A stretch of DNA of 64,000 nucleotides from Methylobacillus flagellatus KT (GTDB lineage: Bacteria; Pseudomonadota; Gammaproteobacteria; Burkholderiales; Methylophilaceae), in the NCBI RefSeq assembly GCF_000013705.1, contig NC_007947.1:620001-684000 (forward strand), given 5' to 3'. Positions within the stretch are counted from its first letter, which is position 1, and each line of letters starts with the position of its first letter. Made by a program: the position numbers and the translations under genes. Shown one piece after another: positions 27,812-36,405 of the stretch. The notes below the pieces were generated by a model. It was given only the letters and a program-made list of their open reading frames with translations. It did not search any database and was not told the DNA's origin.

Positions 27812-29663
27812 CATTCACGACCTGTCATCGTTTGAGCCCGAAGCCATCCTGGCAGCATTCCCGGGCGAGCATCCGCGCATGGCCGCGGCCATTGTGGTGG
27901 GGCGGGAGGCGCAGGCAAGCGGGCATCTGGATATTGACGAGCTGACCCGTATTGCCAATGAAATCTATGCCGAAGGTTTTCCGCATGGTGCGCCAGAACT
28001 TCCTTCCACGGCATCATTGACGGATTCCGCTGTGCCATATGCTGCCGGTAGCCCGGGAATAGGGGCACCCGTGCCGCCCGTCCCTTCCGCAGTGTCTGCA
28101 TTGCCGGCGGGCGCGCCCGCTGCGGCCAATGTCGTTCCCGGTATTGAGCTTGCGCAGGTCACGCCCCCCAGCCTCGGGGTGTCGCCGTCCCGGCTACCGC
28201 CGGAATTCAGCCAGGAGCGGGTTGAGGCCGTTGGGCCTGCGCCTGCCTTCCCAGGGCTGGATATCAGCAGTTTGCTTGGCGGCGTGGATATCCCGTATCC
28301 AGTCGATCTGCAAGGTTTGCTGACTTTACCTGTCAATAGCCTGTACCCGCATGGCTCGGGAAATCCAGGCGCTGGCAATGCATCGCCTTACTATTTTGTC
28401 GCGGAGCGTCCCGGCATACCGGATGTAGCAGCTTCGGCCCATCCGCCGTTCGACGTCAGTCTGGTGCGCAAGGATTTTCCTATCCTGAGTGAGTTGGTGA
28501 ACGGCAGGCCGTTGATCTGGCTGGATAACGCTGCGACGACACAGAAGCCGCAGGCGGTGATCGACCGCCTGTCCTATTTCTATCAGCACGAGAATTCCAA
28601 TATCCATCGTGCAGCGCATGAGCTAGCGGCGCGTGCGACTGATGCCTATGAAGGCGCGCGTGAAACGGTACGCCGTTTCATCAATGCGCCTGCGGTGGAA
28701 AACATCGTGTTTGTGCGCGGCACGACCGAGGCCATCAACCTGGTGGCCAAGACCTGGGGCAGGAAGCATCTGGGCGAGGGCGACGAGGTGGTGGTGACCC
28801 ACCTGGAGCACCATGCCAATATCGTGCCTTGGCAGCAGTTGTGCCAGGAGACCGGGGCCAAGCTCAAAGTGGTGCCGGTGGACGATACTGGACAGGTGCT
28901 GCTCGACGAATATCAGAAATTACTGACTTCGCGCACCAAGCTGGTTTCCTTCACCCAGGTTTCCAATGCTCTCGGCACCGTGACGCCGGCAAGGGAGATG
29001 ATCGCCATGGCGCATGCCGTGGGTGCCAAGGTGCTGTTAGATGGCGCGCAATCAGTCTCGCACATGCGTACGGACGTGCAATCCCTGGATTGCGATTTCC
29101 TGGTATTCTCGGGCCACAAGATATTTGGCCCGACAGGCATCGGGGCGTTGTACGGCAAGGCTGAGGTGCTGGACGACATGCCCGCCTGGCAAGGTGGCGG
29201 CAATATGATCCAGGACGTCACTTTCGAGAAGACGGTATATCATGGCGCGCCTGCCAAGTTCGAGGCGGGAACCGGCAATATCGCCGATGCGGTGGGCATG
29301 GGAGCTGCGCTCGAGTACGTGGAGCGATTGGGTATAGAGAACATTGCGCGTTATGAGCACGAGCTGTTGGTCTATGCGACCGCCGCGCTGAACAAGGTGC
29401 CGGGGCTGCGCTTGATCGGCACCGCCCAGCACAAGGCCAGCGTGCTCTCGTTCAATCTGCAGGGCTACAAGAGTGAAGAGGTCGGGGCTGCATTGAATCA
29501 GGAAGGTATTGCGGTACGCTCTGGCCACCATTGCGCGCAACCGATACTGCGACGCTTCGGTGTGGAAGCCACGGTCAGGCCCTCCCTGGCTTTCTACAAT
29601 ACTTATGCCGAGGTGGATGTCTTGCAGGGGGTGCTGTCCAAACTGGCTTCCGCGAAACGCTGA
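27798..29663 (+). CDS. sufS: Cysteine desulfurase (SufS type) with N-terminal encapsulin-loading extension
   Basis: This PLP enzyme removes sulfur from cysteine, giving alanine and a persulfide. The 621-residue protein is about 200 longer than normal SufS. Residues 1-66 look weakly helical and acidic. Residues ~67-150 are rich in Pro, Ala, Ser and Gly. Residues ~150-217 hold short motifs (FPGLDISSLLGG, PYPVDLQGLL, LPVNSLYPHG, PYYFVAERPG). The catalytic part starts near 218 and is complete: LDNAATTQKP, THLEHHANIVPWQ, DGAQSVSHM, FSGHKIFGPTG (PLP Lys) and RSGHHCAQP (active-site Cys). Such N-extensions direct this enzyme into family 2A encapsulins. Its ATG lies inside the shell gene (14-base overlap), so translation is coupled. 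Confidence 0.95.
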   Translation: MTTSNIHDLSSFEPEAILAAFPGEHPRMAAAIVVGREAQASGHLDIDELTRIANEIYAEGFPHGAPELPSTASLTDSAVPYAAGSPGIGAPVPPVPSAVSALPAGAPAAANVVPGIELAQVTPPSLGVSPSRLPPEFSQERVEAVGPAPAFPGLDISSLLGGVDIPYPVDLQGLLTLPVNSLYPHGSGNPGAGNASPYYFVAERPGIPDVAASAHPPFDVSLVRKDFPILSELVNGRPLIWLDNAATTQKPQAVIDRLSYFYQHENSNIHRAAHELAARATDAYEGARETVRRFINAPAVENIVFVRGTTEAINLVAKTWGRKHLGEGDEVVVTHLEHHANIVPWQQLCQETGAKLKVVPVDDTGQVLLDEYQKLLTSRTKLVSFTQVSNALGTVTPAREMIAMAHAVGAKVLLDGAQSVSHMRTDVQSLDCDFLVFSGHKIFGPTGIGALYGKAEVLDDMPAWQGGGNMIQDVTFEKTVYHGAPAKFEAGTGNIADAVGMGAALEYVERLGIENIARYEHELLVYATAALNKVPGLRLIGTAQHKASVLSFNLQGYKSEEVGAALNQEGIAVRSGHHCAQPILRRFGVEATVRPSLAFYNTYAEVDVLQGVLSKLASAKR

Positions 29664-29683
29664 ACGTATCTCTGGGCGAGCTA

Positions 29684-29711
29684 ACAAGGCCAGGAGCACT
29701 CCTGGCCTTGT
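29684..29711. terminator. Terminator after the encapsulin operon
   Basis: ACAAGGCCAGGAG pairs perfectly with CTCCTGGCCTTGT (13 bp, two-base loop), followed by CGTTTAA. It separates sufS (plus) from the convergent Mop gene (minus). The T-run is weak, but the perfect stem should stop transcripts in both directions. Confidence 0.8.
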
Positions 29712-29741
29712 CGTTTAACCAGCGGTTAAATCAGTTGGTCG

Positions 29742-29957
29742 CTATACTTTGGCGAGGGAAACCTCGGTCGCCTTGATCAGTGCCAGCACTTCCGTGCCGA
29801 CCTGCAAATTCAATTCATTGACCGAGCGCGTGGTGATGACGGAGGTGACAATGCCGACTGGTGTCTCGACGTCAATTTCCGAGACGACGGGGCCTAGTAC
29901 GATTTCCTTGACCCTGCCCCGGAACTGGTTGCGAACGTTAATTGCGTGAATGGCCAT
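29742..29957 (-). CDS. Mop-domain molybdate/oxyanion-binding protein (molbindin)
   Basis: The 71-residue protein is a single Mop (TOBE-like) domain: MAIHAINVRNQFRGRVKEIV, then GPVVSEIDVETPVG and IVTSVITTRSVNELNLQVG, ending LIKATEVSLAKV. Such molbindins assemble into rings that bind molybdate or similar oxyanions in the cytosol. Here it is the last gene of a minus-strand group with a sulfate-binding protein, YezD and DUF2325, so a role with sulfate or as an oxyanion buffer is possible; that is inference from context. An AAAGGAG site precedes the ATG. Confidence 0.85.
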   Translation of the reverse strand: MAIHAINVRNQFRGRVKEIVLGPVVSEIDVETPVGIVTSVITTRSVNELNLQVGTEVLALIKATEVSLAKV

Positions 29958-29999
29958 GGTAAAACTCCTTTGGCAGTATCAATAAATATGAAGCGCAGA

Positions 30000-30359
30000 T
30001 TAATTTAGGAAGAGACGGTCTTGCCTGCGGGCATTGGCGTGAATGCCCTCGCTACACTCTCCCTCCGCGACATAGTCTGGATTCAGTTGCTTCAAGCGAG
30101 TACGCAATGCTGTTGGACCATTCGGCGTGTAGACAATCCGCACGCCGCGCTTGGCCGCGGTCTGCTTGATCTTGTGGGTGAAGGTGTGGCTGATCCAGTC
30201 GGTGACCAACACGATCAGGTCGGTATCGTGCGGAATGACTTTCTTGCCGTCGCCGACCTTGCGGCCCGACCAGTGGTTGATATGCGTGACACCGAAGTTG
30301 GATAGTTCTTGCTTGATGCCTTCAATCTGGTCGCCGCCTACAATTAACGCAGTACTCAT
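30000..30359 (-). CDS. DUF2325 domain protein
   Basis: The 119-residue protein starts MSTALIVGGDQIEGIKQEL and contains HWSGRKVGDGKKVIPHDTDLIVLVTDWISHTF and KRGVRIVYTPNGPTALRTRL, the pattern of DUF2325 proteins (small Rossmann-like domain, function unknown). A lone Cys is in GECSEG. AAAGGAG lies upstream of the ATG. It lies between the second sbp and the Mop gene, all on the minus strand. Association with sulfur uptake genes is the only functional hint. Confidence 0.82.
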   Translation of the reverse strand: MSTALIVGGDQIEGIKQELSNFGVTHINHWSGRKVGDGKKVIPHDTDLIVLVTDWISHTFTHKIKQTAAKRGVRIVYTPNGPTALRTRLKQLNPDYVAEGECSEGIHANARRQDRLFLN

Positions 30360-30433
30360 GATGAGAGTCTCCTTTAGCTGCTGCCAGCGCCAAATTGTGC
30401 TCGGCGCTGACTGTTAATCAATGAATCGTCAAT

Positions 30434-31444
30434 TTATTGCTGATAGATCTGGTCGAAGGTGCCGCCATCGGCAAAGTGCGTTTTCTGCGCCTTCTGCCAG
30501 CCGCCAAACGCCTGGTCTATGGTGACCAGGCTGAGCTTGGGAAAGAACTTTTCATACTTCTTGGCGACACTCTCAAGACGCGGGCGGTAGTAGTTCTTTG
30601 CGGCGATTTCTTGACCCTCCTCGCTGTACAGATGCTGCAGATAGGCTTCCGCCACCTTGCGGGTGCCGCGCTTGTCGACCACCTTGTCCACTACCGAGAC
30701 GGATGGTTCGGCCAGGATGGACAGCGACGGTGCGACGATCTCGAACTTGTCTGGGCCTAGTTCCTTTTGTGCCAGGAAGGCTTCGTTTTCCCACGCCAGC
30801 AGGACATCACCAATTCCACGTTCCACGAAGGTGGTTGTTGAGCCACGGGCGCCGGAATCCAGCACCGGGACATTCTTGAGAATCTTGCCGATGAATTCGC
30901 GGGTCTTGGATTCATCATTGTTGAACTTCTTCTGGCCGTAAGCCCATGCCGCCAGGTAGTTCCAGCGCGCGCCGCCGGAAGTTTTGGGGTTGGGGGTAAT
31001 CACCTTGATGCCAGGCTTGGCGAGGTCGTCCCAATCCTTGATGTTCTTGGGGTTGCCCTTGCGTACCAGGAACACGATGGTGGAGGTATAAGGGGAGCTG
31101 TTGTCAGGCAGGCGCTTGATCCAGTCCTTGGGAATCAGCTTGGCTTTTTCTTGCAGCGCATCGACATCATAGGCAAGCGCGAGCGTGACCACATCGGCCT
31201 GCAGGCCGTCGATGACGGCGCGGGCTTGCTTGCCTGATCCGCCGTGAGAGGTCTTGATGGTTACCTTGTCGCCTGTTTTTTCTTTCCAGTATTTTGCGAA
31301 TACGTTGTTGTATTCTTGGTAAAGCTCGCGTGTCGGGTCATAGGATACATTCAGCAGGGTGATATCGGCCGCCAACGCAGAGAGTGAGCTGCCCAATGCC
31401 GTGATGGTAATCAGGCCGGCAAGGCGGGGAAGAAAACGTTTCAT
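30434..31444 (-). CDS. sbp: Sulfate-binding periplasmic protein (second copy)
   Basis: This second sulfate/thiosulfate-binding protein of 336 residues has a signal peptide ([20 protein letters not shown] to ALA, cleaved before ADITLL). It carries the same core motifs as the copy at 24537: [75 protein letters not shown] and [24 protein letters not shown]. The two are clear paralogs but differ throughout, so the duplication is old. It probably feeds the same CysTWA channel, perhaps with a different affinity or substrate preference. It lies between YezD and DUF2325 on the minus strand. Confidence 0.95.
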   Translation of the reverse strand: MKRFLPRLAGLITITALGSSLSALAADITLLNVSYDPTRELYQEYNNVFAKYWKEKTGDKVTIKTSHGGSGKQARAVIDGLQADVVTLALAYDVDALQEKAKLIPKDWIKRLPDNSSPYTSTIVFLVRKGNPKNIKDWDDLAKPGIKVITPNPKTSGGARWNYLAAWAYGQKKFNNDESKTREFIGKILKNVPVLDSGARGSTTTFVERGIGDVLLAWENEAFLAQKELGPDKFEIVAPSLSILAEPSVSVVDKVVDKRGTRKVAEAYLQHLYSEEGQEIAAKNYYRPRLESVAKKYEKFFPKLSLVTIDQAFGGWQKAQKTHFADGGTFDQIYQQ

Positions 31445-31471
31445 GCAAAATCCTTTGGTTATTGGCTTTAT

Positions 31472-31672
31472 TTAGTGGTTAACAGCATTTTGCAAGGCTG
31501 GCTTGGGTTTTGTGGCCTCATTGTTGAAGCGGATTTTTTCACGACGCTCGATCTGGGTGACGCGGCTATCGTGAACGGTGATTTCGATGGAGCCAAAGCG
31601 CAACAGGTCGATGGAACGCAGGATTTCCTGGATCACCTCGTCGCTGGCTTTCAATTTTGGTGCTTGTGACAT
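31472..31672 (-). CDS. YezD-family small protein (DUF2292)
   Basis: The 66-residue protein begins MSQAPKLKASDEVIQEILRS and has the family pattern LLRFGSIEITVHDSRVTQIERREKIRF. YezD-like proteins are often encoded beside sulfate or cysteine genes, and their function is unknown. I chose the ATG at 31672, with AAAGG about 8 bases upstream, over an upstream in-frame start at 31717. It opens a minus-strand group with sbp, DUF2325 and Mop. An AT-rich stretch upstream (31715-31760) may contain the promoter. Confidence 0.85.
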   Translation of the reverse strand: MSQAPKLKASDEVIQEILRSIDLLRFGSIEITVHDSRVTQIERREKIRFNNEATKPKPALQNAVNH

Positions 31673-31786
31673 ACGCTTGCCTTTGGCAGTGTTCAATGAA
31701 TGGAGGAACTGTAGCAAGGTTATTAAATAGTTAAAAATAATTTGTTTTTATAATTTTATCGTTTTTTTGAATATGTGTTTGGGGTG

Positions 31787-31820
31787 TAAAAAAAACCGAG
31801 AAGCTTATGGCATCTCGGTT
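31787..31820 (-). terminator. Intrinsic terminator of the porin gene
   Basis: Read on the minus strand, AACCGAGA...TCTCGGTT forms an 8-bp stem followed by eight T. It lies 28 bases past the porin stop, so it ends the porin transcript and insulates the YezD-sbp group downstream. Confidence 0.88.
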
Positions 31821-31847
31821 GACACGGAGCTATACAGAGCAAGGCGG

Positions 31848-33383
31848 CTAGAAGGCGCTGACCGTCAGCTCGACATAGAAGAAGTTGGAAGTGTCCTTGC
31901 GGTCGCCAATATTGCCTTTCACATACTCGCCGCCCTTGAAATATGCATAACCGATATTGGCCGCTACATGCTTGTGCAAGGGGAATCGCACACGGATATC
32001 ATATTCTTCGCCTAAGTCGCGCCCATAGCGGCCTAAACGGTCTCTGCTGATGCTGCTGGCACCCCAGCGGTCCGTCGCACTGTCCAGTTTGTACCAGCTA
32101 TAGCCGGTATCAATATTCACGCCGGTGAAGGGACTGAATTCGGCGCGTATCTTGGTGGCATTGACATTTTCCATCTGGATGTAATCGTTGCTGGACCAGG
32201 GGCGCGCAAACCCGAACAGGCGGTCGAACCTTTCCATGGTCCCCGTGCTGGAGCTTTTGTCGCCGCTGGCAACACCGTAATTGATACTGAAGCGCGGTTT
32301 CCAGGCAAGGTCGGCGGTGTAGCCGAATTCTGTAATGTGGGAATATGCCTTGTGGTCGCTTGCTCCATCCTCACCCCATTGGCGGTAATAGCTGATGTCG
32401 TAATCAAGGCCGGTCTTGCCGATGAGGCCATAGCCGCGCAGGCCTGCCGTGTGGATCTCGCGGTCATTGGCATTGTTGACTCTGGTGCCGGAGGAATTGT
32501 ATTTCACCTCATCTCCATTTTGCTTCAGGTAAAAATACGATGGCGATAGCGTCACAACGTCCGACCATTTGCGCCAGTCGAATACCGCGCCATAGAACCA
32601 TTGACCCTTGTCCCTTTGATTGAGTTGCTCGGTGAAGCGCACGATAGGCTGCAGTGCGAACAGGTCCAGCTCCCAGTCGTTCTTATGTTGACCGAAAGTG
32701 GCGCGTACGCCCTGGAATGTGTTCGTGGTGTTGCGCCACTCGTTACGGGCGATCAGACGGCGGTCCAGCTGCTCGAAGGCCATGCGACCGGCCTTGATGC
32801 TGATGGGGCGGTCATTGCCCAGGTCATCCTGGCCCAGGCCGTCCTTGAAAAACAGCTCGCCATAGAACTGAATCGGTTCTGCCAAGTCGACATCGCGGTT
32901 ATCGCGGGTGAAATGGCTATGGTTCCTTCTCGCATCCTCAATTTCCATGGTGAATCGGAAGGGATCGAACTTGTTGCGTACGGCTAGGTAAACGCGCGAG
33001 CGCAGCAGGAATGGCTCGTCTCTCACATTGATGCTGCGGCGGAAATCGTTTTCCCGATTTTCATAGCGGAAGCGGTAATCGGCACCTATGTCCAGCCAGT
33101 CTATATCCGTATAATCCTTGAGCCAGGTTTGGTTAATCGGCTTGGTAAACTTGGGAGGCTCGGATTCGCGTGTCGTGCCATAAGCGCGTGGTGCTACCCA
33201 GTAGCCTTTTTCCGCTTTTTTCGCACGTGCAGCTTCTGCGGCAATTTCCGCTTGGCGCGCCTTGATGCGTGCGCCTTGATCGAGATCCTGGGCGGATTCT
33301 TCGGTGGCATGAGCCAGCCCTGCTGCCGTTAGCGTGATGCTTCCAGCAATGAGTAGCCGGATAAGCCTGTTGTTCTTGATCAA
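31848..33383 (-). CDS. Alginate-export-family outer-membrane porin
   Basis: The 511-residue protein has a clear signal peptide (MIKNNRLIRLLIAGSITLTA to AHA, cleaved before TEESAQ). A short charged, coiled-coil-like region (RIKARQAEIAAEAARAKKAE) follows, then a beta-barrel-rich body (WLDIGADYRFRYENREN, SRVYLAVRNKF, FQGVRATFGQHKNDWELDLF, GFARPWSSNDY). It ends NFFYVELTVSAF with a terminal Phe, the usual outer-membrane barrel signature. The pattern matches the AlgE-like alginate-export family; here it more likely admits sulfonates or sulfate esters than alginate, judged only by neighbouring sulfur genes. It has its own terminator downstream and 287 bases of upstream DNA. Confidence 0.82.
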   Translation of the reverse strand: MIKNNRLIRLLIAGSITLTAAGLAHATEESAQDLDQGARIKARQAEIAAEAARAKKAEKGYWVAPRAYGTTRESEPPKFTKPINQTWLKDYTDIDWLDIGADYRFRYENRENDFRRSINVRDEPFLLRSRVYLAVRNKFDPFRFTMEIEDARRNHSHFTRDNRDVDLAEPIQFYGELFFKDGLGQDDLGNDRPISIKAGRMAFEQLDRRLIARNEWRNTTNTFQGVRATFGQHKNDWELDLFALQPIVRFTEQLNQRDKGQWFYGAVFDWRKWSDVVTLSPSYFYLKQNGDEVKYNSSGTRVNNANDREIHTAGLRGYGLIGKTGLDYDISYYRQWGEDGASDHKAYSHITEFGYTADLAWKPRFSINYGVASGDKSSSTGTMERFDRLFGFARPWSSNDYIQMENVNATKIRAEFSPFTGVNIDTGYSWYKLDSATDRWGASSISRDRLGRYGRDLGEEYDIRVRFPLHKHVAANIGYAYFKGGEYVKGNIGDRKDTSNFFYVELTVSAF

Positions 33384-33670
33384 AATACTTCTCCCTGATT
33401 GTGCTGCTTCCGGTTGACTGGCAAGCCAACCTGGTTAACCGATGAGGATGATTGCGACCGCTGGAATACAGCGGGCGTTAAGCGCGTTTACGTATTACGG
33501 CAAAGCGCTGGGGCACAGTCTTGCTTCTACACTAAAGCGACTGCCTGTTCACGGAAAGGCATGGTGCGAGTGTCTGGGCTGATATCAACATGAGACAGAA
33601 AACCTTCAGATTGCATTCATAAAGCAAGGCTGTAATGTAGCAATGCGTTTTAATAATTAAAAATACTTTT
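33384..33670 (-). other. Intergenic region upstream of the porin
   Basis: No gene is seen in these 287 bases between the cobalamin adenosyltransferase stop and the porin start, both on the minus strand. A 6-bp hairpin (CCGCTG-TATTC-CAGCGG, around 33457-33475) and inverted GGTTGACTGGCAAGCCAACC (33412-33431) lie within about 90 bases of the porin ATG. The latter could be an operator. The far side (33640-33670) is AT-rich. Confidence 0.4.
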
Positions 33671-34246
33671 TTAGTCTATTGTTATATTTATTTTTAATAT
33701 TCGAGCTTGGTTTTGCCACAATATATCTGCTCGCCCTGCGGTATGATTGAGATGGCGTGCCATGACGAACAGCAAGTCTGACAGGCGGTTCAGGTATGGC
33801 AAGGCGGCATCGCTGGTCACTTGCTCGCGATGCAGGGATAGCAGCACCCGTTCCGCACGTCGGCATATGGTGCGAGCTTGGTGGCATAATGCAGCAGCGC
33901 GCGTGCCGCCGGGAAGAATGAACTCCTTGAGCGGCTCAAGGTCGGCGTTCAGCTTGTCCAGTGTTTGTTCCAGTGCTGCGACGCGGCTTGTTTGCAACCG
34001 CTGGTACCCGGGGATGGAAATTTCGCTGCCCAGGTCGAACAGGTCATGCTGAATCTGCGTCAATGATTGGGTGATTTGTTCAGGCAATGTTTCCGCCAAT
34101 AAAACGCCGAGTGCGGCATTGAGCTCATCCACGCAGCCCATGGCCTCCACACGCGGGCTGTCCTTCTCAATGCGCGAGCCGTCACCGAGGCCGGTAGTCC
34201 CATTGTCGCCCGTGCGTGTGTATATTTTGCTTAAGCGGTTGCCCAT
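33671..34246 (-). CDS. Cob(I)yrinic acid a,c-diamide adenosyltransferase (PduO type)
   Basis: This enzyme transfers the adenosyl group of ATP to cob(I)alamin, making coenzyme B12. The 191-residue protein has the PduO-type N-terminal ATP motif YTRTGDNGTTGLGDGSR, then GCVDELNAALG, and the C-terminal RRAERVLLSLHREQ and YLNRLSDLLFVMAR motifs of the five-helix bundle. The length is normal. It is divergent from murI across 146 bases and stands alone; no other cobalamin genes are in the window. Confidence 0.93.
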   Translation of the reverse strand: MGNRLSKIYTRTGDNGTTGLGDGSRIEKDSPRVEAMGCVDELNAALGVLLAETLPEQITQSLTQIQHDLFDLGSEISIPGYQRLQTSRVAALEQTLDKLNADLEPLKEFILPGGTRAAALCHQARTICRRAERVLLSLHREQVTSDAALPYLNRLSDLLFVMARHLNHTAGRADILWQNQARILKINITID

Positions 34247-34392
34247 GCCCTATTCTCCTGATGATGATATCAGCCAAATTGTAAGACAATCTGCATGCTG
34301 GCTTGTGGCTGTATGCTTGGGTAAACTCCCGGGGTTCATTTCTTTTGTCGATTGCGGCTTATACATCCATGCATTCTCTTGAAAGCACCAGC

Positions 34393-35181
34393 ATGACTCC
34401 TGCCATTGGTGTGTTCGACTCTGGCGTGGGAGGCTTGTCTGTGCTGCGGCATATCCAGCAGCAGCTTCCCCACGAGCACCTGCTTTATGTTGCCGACTCC
34501 CTGAATGCGCCATATGGTCCCAAGCCGCAAGCCTTCATTATTGAGCGCTCGCGGAACATTGCCCAATTCCTGATCGAATCCGGAGCCAAGGCCATTGTCG
34601 TTGCGTGCAATACGGCGACAGCGGCAGCAATCCGCATTCTCAGGAATGAGCTCGATATTCCTGTCATCGGAATGGAGCCCGCAGTCAAGCCTGCGGCGGC
34701 GGCAACCCGCAGCGGCGTGGTCGGTGTGCTTGCGACGACCGGAACATTGAAAAGCGCCCAGTTTGCTGCCTTGCTTGAGCATTACGGCAAACATATCAAG
34801 GTGGTGGCCCAGGCGTGCGTGGGACTTGTAGAGTGCATAGAGCGAGGTGAGTTGGATACTCCATCAACCCGGGCTTTGGTTGCTGGATATGTGGCGCCAC
34901 TGATGGAGGAGGGAGCCGATACAATAGTGCTGGGCTGCACCCATTATCCTTTTATCAAGCCACTGATCGCGGATATTGCCGGGCCGGATGTCGTGCTCAT
35001 CGATACGGGGGCGGCAGTGGCGAGACAAGTTGGCCATCGATTGGAGGAAGCCGGGCTGCTGACCGCTTCTCGGGCGCCGGGTAGCGTCAAGGCCTGGACC
35101 AACAGCGCCGCAGGTAATGCGCAACAGCTGATCCGCTTGCTGCATGCTGGACATATTGATGTCGAGGTATTCAATGGATAG
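34393..35181 (+). CDS. murI: Glutamate racemase
   Basis: MurI interconverts L- and D-glutamate to supply D-Glu for peptidoglycan. The 262-residue protein has the motif IGVFDSGVGGLSVLRH at its start, the first catalytic Cys in VVACNTATAAA near residue 73 and the second in LGCTHYPF near 185. Alternative in-frame starts exist at 34303 and 34369, but MTPAIGVFDSG at 34393 gives the standard N-terminus and has GAAAG upstream. A strong inverted repeat follows about 50 bases after the stop. Confidence 0.95.
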   Translation: MTPAIGVFDSGVGGLSVLRHIQQQLPHEHLLYVADSLNAPYGPKPQAFIIERSRNIAQFLIESGAKAIVVACNTATAAAIRILRNELDIPVIGMEPAVKPAAAATRSGVVGVLATTGTLKSAQFAALLEHYGKHIKVVAQACVGLVECIERGELDTPSTRALVAGYVAPLMEEGADTIVLGCTHYPFIKPLIADIAGPDVVLIDTGAAVARQVGHRLEEAGLLTASRAPGSVKAWTNSAAGNAQQLIRLLHAGHIDVEVFNG

Positions 35182-35232
35182 TCAGCTGACTTGCAGGAAG
35201 CGTTGCAGACAGGGTTGACCCTGTCGTGGAAA

Positions 35233-35262
35233 CAATCAAGCCGGACTTGTCCGGCTTGATTG
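35233..35262. terminator. Bidirectional terminator between murI and the zinc-finger gene
   Basis: CAATCAAGCCGGA pairs perfectly with TCCGGCTTGATTG (13 bp, loop CTTG). It lies between convergent genes, one base before the zinc-finger stop codon, and the minus-strand side is followed by TTTCC. Confidence 0.8.
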
Positions 35263-35263
35263 T

Positions 35264-35455
35264 TCAATGGTGTGCGACGGTTTCGCCAGCTTTCAGTCTG
35301 TACTTGGTGCCGCAGTAGGGACAAGCAACATGACCCGTTGCAGCTACATCGAGAAAAATGCGTGGGTGCGAACACCACAGTGCCACGTCATCGGTGGGAC
35401 AATGCAGAGGAAGCTCTTTCGCCGTGACTTCGATTTCCTTGCGATCAGTTGCCAT
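35264..35455 (-). CDS. Zinc-finger CHCC-type domain protein
   Basis: The 63-residue protein has the CHCC zinc ligand set: LHCPTDDVALWCSHPRIFLD with Cys and His, then VACPYCGTKYRLKAG. This family resembles the small zinc-binding NDUFS6/13-kDa accessory subunit of complex I and is usually a stand-alone protein in betaproteobacteria. It follows ilvE by 29 bases on the same strand, a pairing often seen in this group. The specific role is unknown. Confidence 0.88.
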   Translation of the reverse strand: MATDRKEIEVTAKELPLHCPTDDVALWCSHPRIFLDVAATGHVACPYCGTKYRLKAGETVAHH

Positions 35456-35484
35456 ATGTAGTGTCCTCCTGCTCTCGTACTGTG

Positions 35485-36405
35485 TTATACCAGTGTCAGC
35501 CAGTCGATATGCTCGGGAGAGCGGCCATGCACCACGTCGAAATACTTGGATTGCAGCTTTTCCGTGATGGGGCCGCGTGTCCCGGTGCCAATGGCGCGAT
35601 TGTCCAGTTCGCGGATCGGGGTGACTTCGGCGGCGGTGCCTGTGAAGAATGCCTCGTCTGCGGAATAGACCTCATCACGGGTAATGCGTTTTTCGATGAT
35701 CTGGTAGCCGAATTCCGTAGCAAGCTGGACGACGGTGTCGCGGGTAATGCCTTCGAGCGCACTGGTAAGGTCTGGCGTGTAGATCTTGTTGTTGCGGATG
35801 ATGAAGATGTTTTCACCCGAGCCTTCGGCGACGAAACCATCGACATCCAGCAGCAGGGCTTCGTCATAGCCATCCTGAACGGCTTCCTGGTGGGCCAGGA
35901 TAGAGTTCATGTAGTTGCCGTTGGCTTTTGCCTTGCACATATGGATATTGACATGGTGCCGGGCAAAGGAGGAGGTCTTGACACGGATACCATGCTTGAT
36001 CGCATCATCTCCCATATAGGCACCCCATTTCCATGCCGCCACGATCACATGGGTGGAAAGCGTCTTGGCGGAAATGCCCATGGCTTCGGCGCCATAGAAC
36101 GCCATGGGGCGCATATAGCCCGACTCGAGATTGTTCTCGCGGATGGCAGCTTTCTGCGCTTCCAGTAGAGTGGCTTTGTCATATGGCAGTTTCATGCCCA
36201 GGATATGAGCTGATCGGAATAGACGGTCGGTGTGATCCTGCAGGCGGAAAATCGCAGTGCCCTTGTCCGTTTTATAGGCGCGAACACCTTCGAAAACACC
36301 CATGCCGTAGTGCAGTGTATGGGTCAATACATGTGTAGTGGCATCACGCCACGGCACCATTTTTCCGTCATACCAAATCAGACCATCGCGGTCGGCCATC
36401 GACAT
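35485..36405 (-). CDS. ilvE: Branched-chain amino acid aminotransferase
   Basis: IlvE performs the last transamination in valine, leucine and isoleucine synthesis. The 306-residue protein has WYDGKMVPWRDATTHVLTHTLHYG at the start, GVFEGVRAY, the PLP lysine in CKAKANGNYMNS near residue 160, and the PLP phosphate-binding EGSGENIFII near 195. I chose the ATG at 36405, which has GGAG eight bases upstream; an in-frame upstream start (36456) and an ATG at 36399 are less likely. It is followed by the zinc-finger gene. About 260 bases with no gene separate it from divergent ompW. Confidence 0.95.
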   Translation of the reverse strand: MSMADRDGLIWYDGKMVPWRDATTHVLTHTLHYGMGVFEGVRAYKTDKGTAIFRLQDHTDRLFRSAHILGMKLPYDKATLLEAQKAAIRENNLESGYMRPMAFYGAEAMGISAKTLSTHVIVAAWKWGAYMGDDAIKHGIRVKTSSFARHHVNIHMCKAKANGNYMNSILAHQEAVQDGYDEALLLDVDGFVAEGSGENIFIIRNNKIYTPDLTSALEGITRDTVVQLATEFGYQIIEKRITRDEVYSADEAFFTGTAAEVTPIRELDNRAIGTGTRGPITEKLQSKYFDVVHGRSPEHIDWLTLV

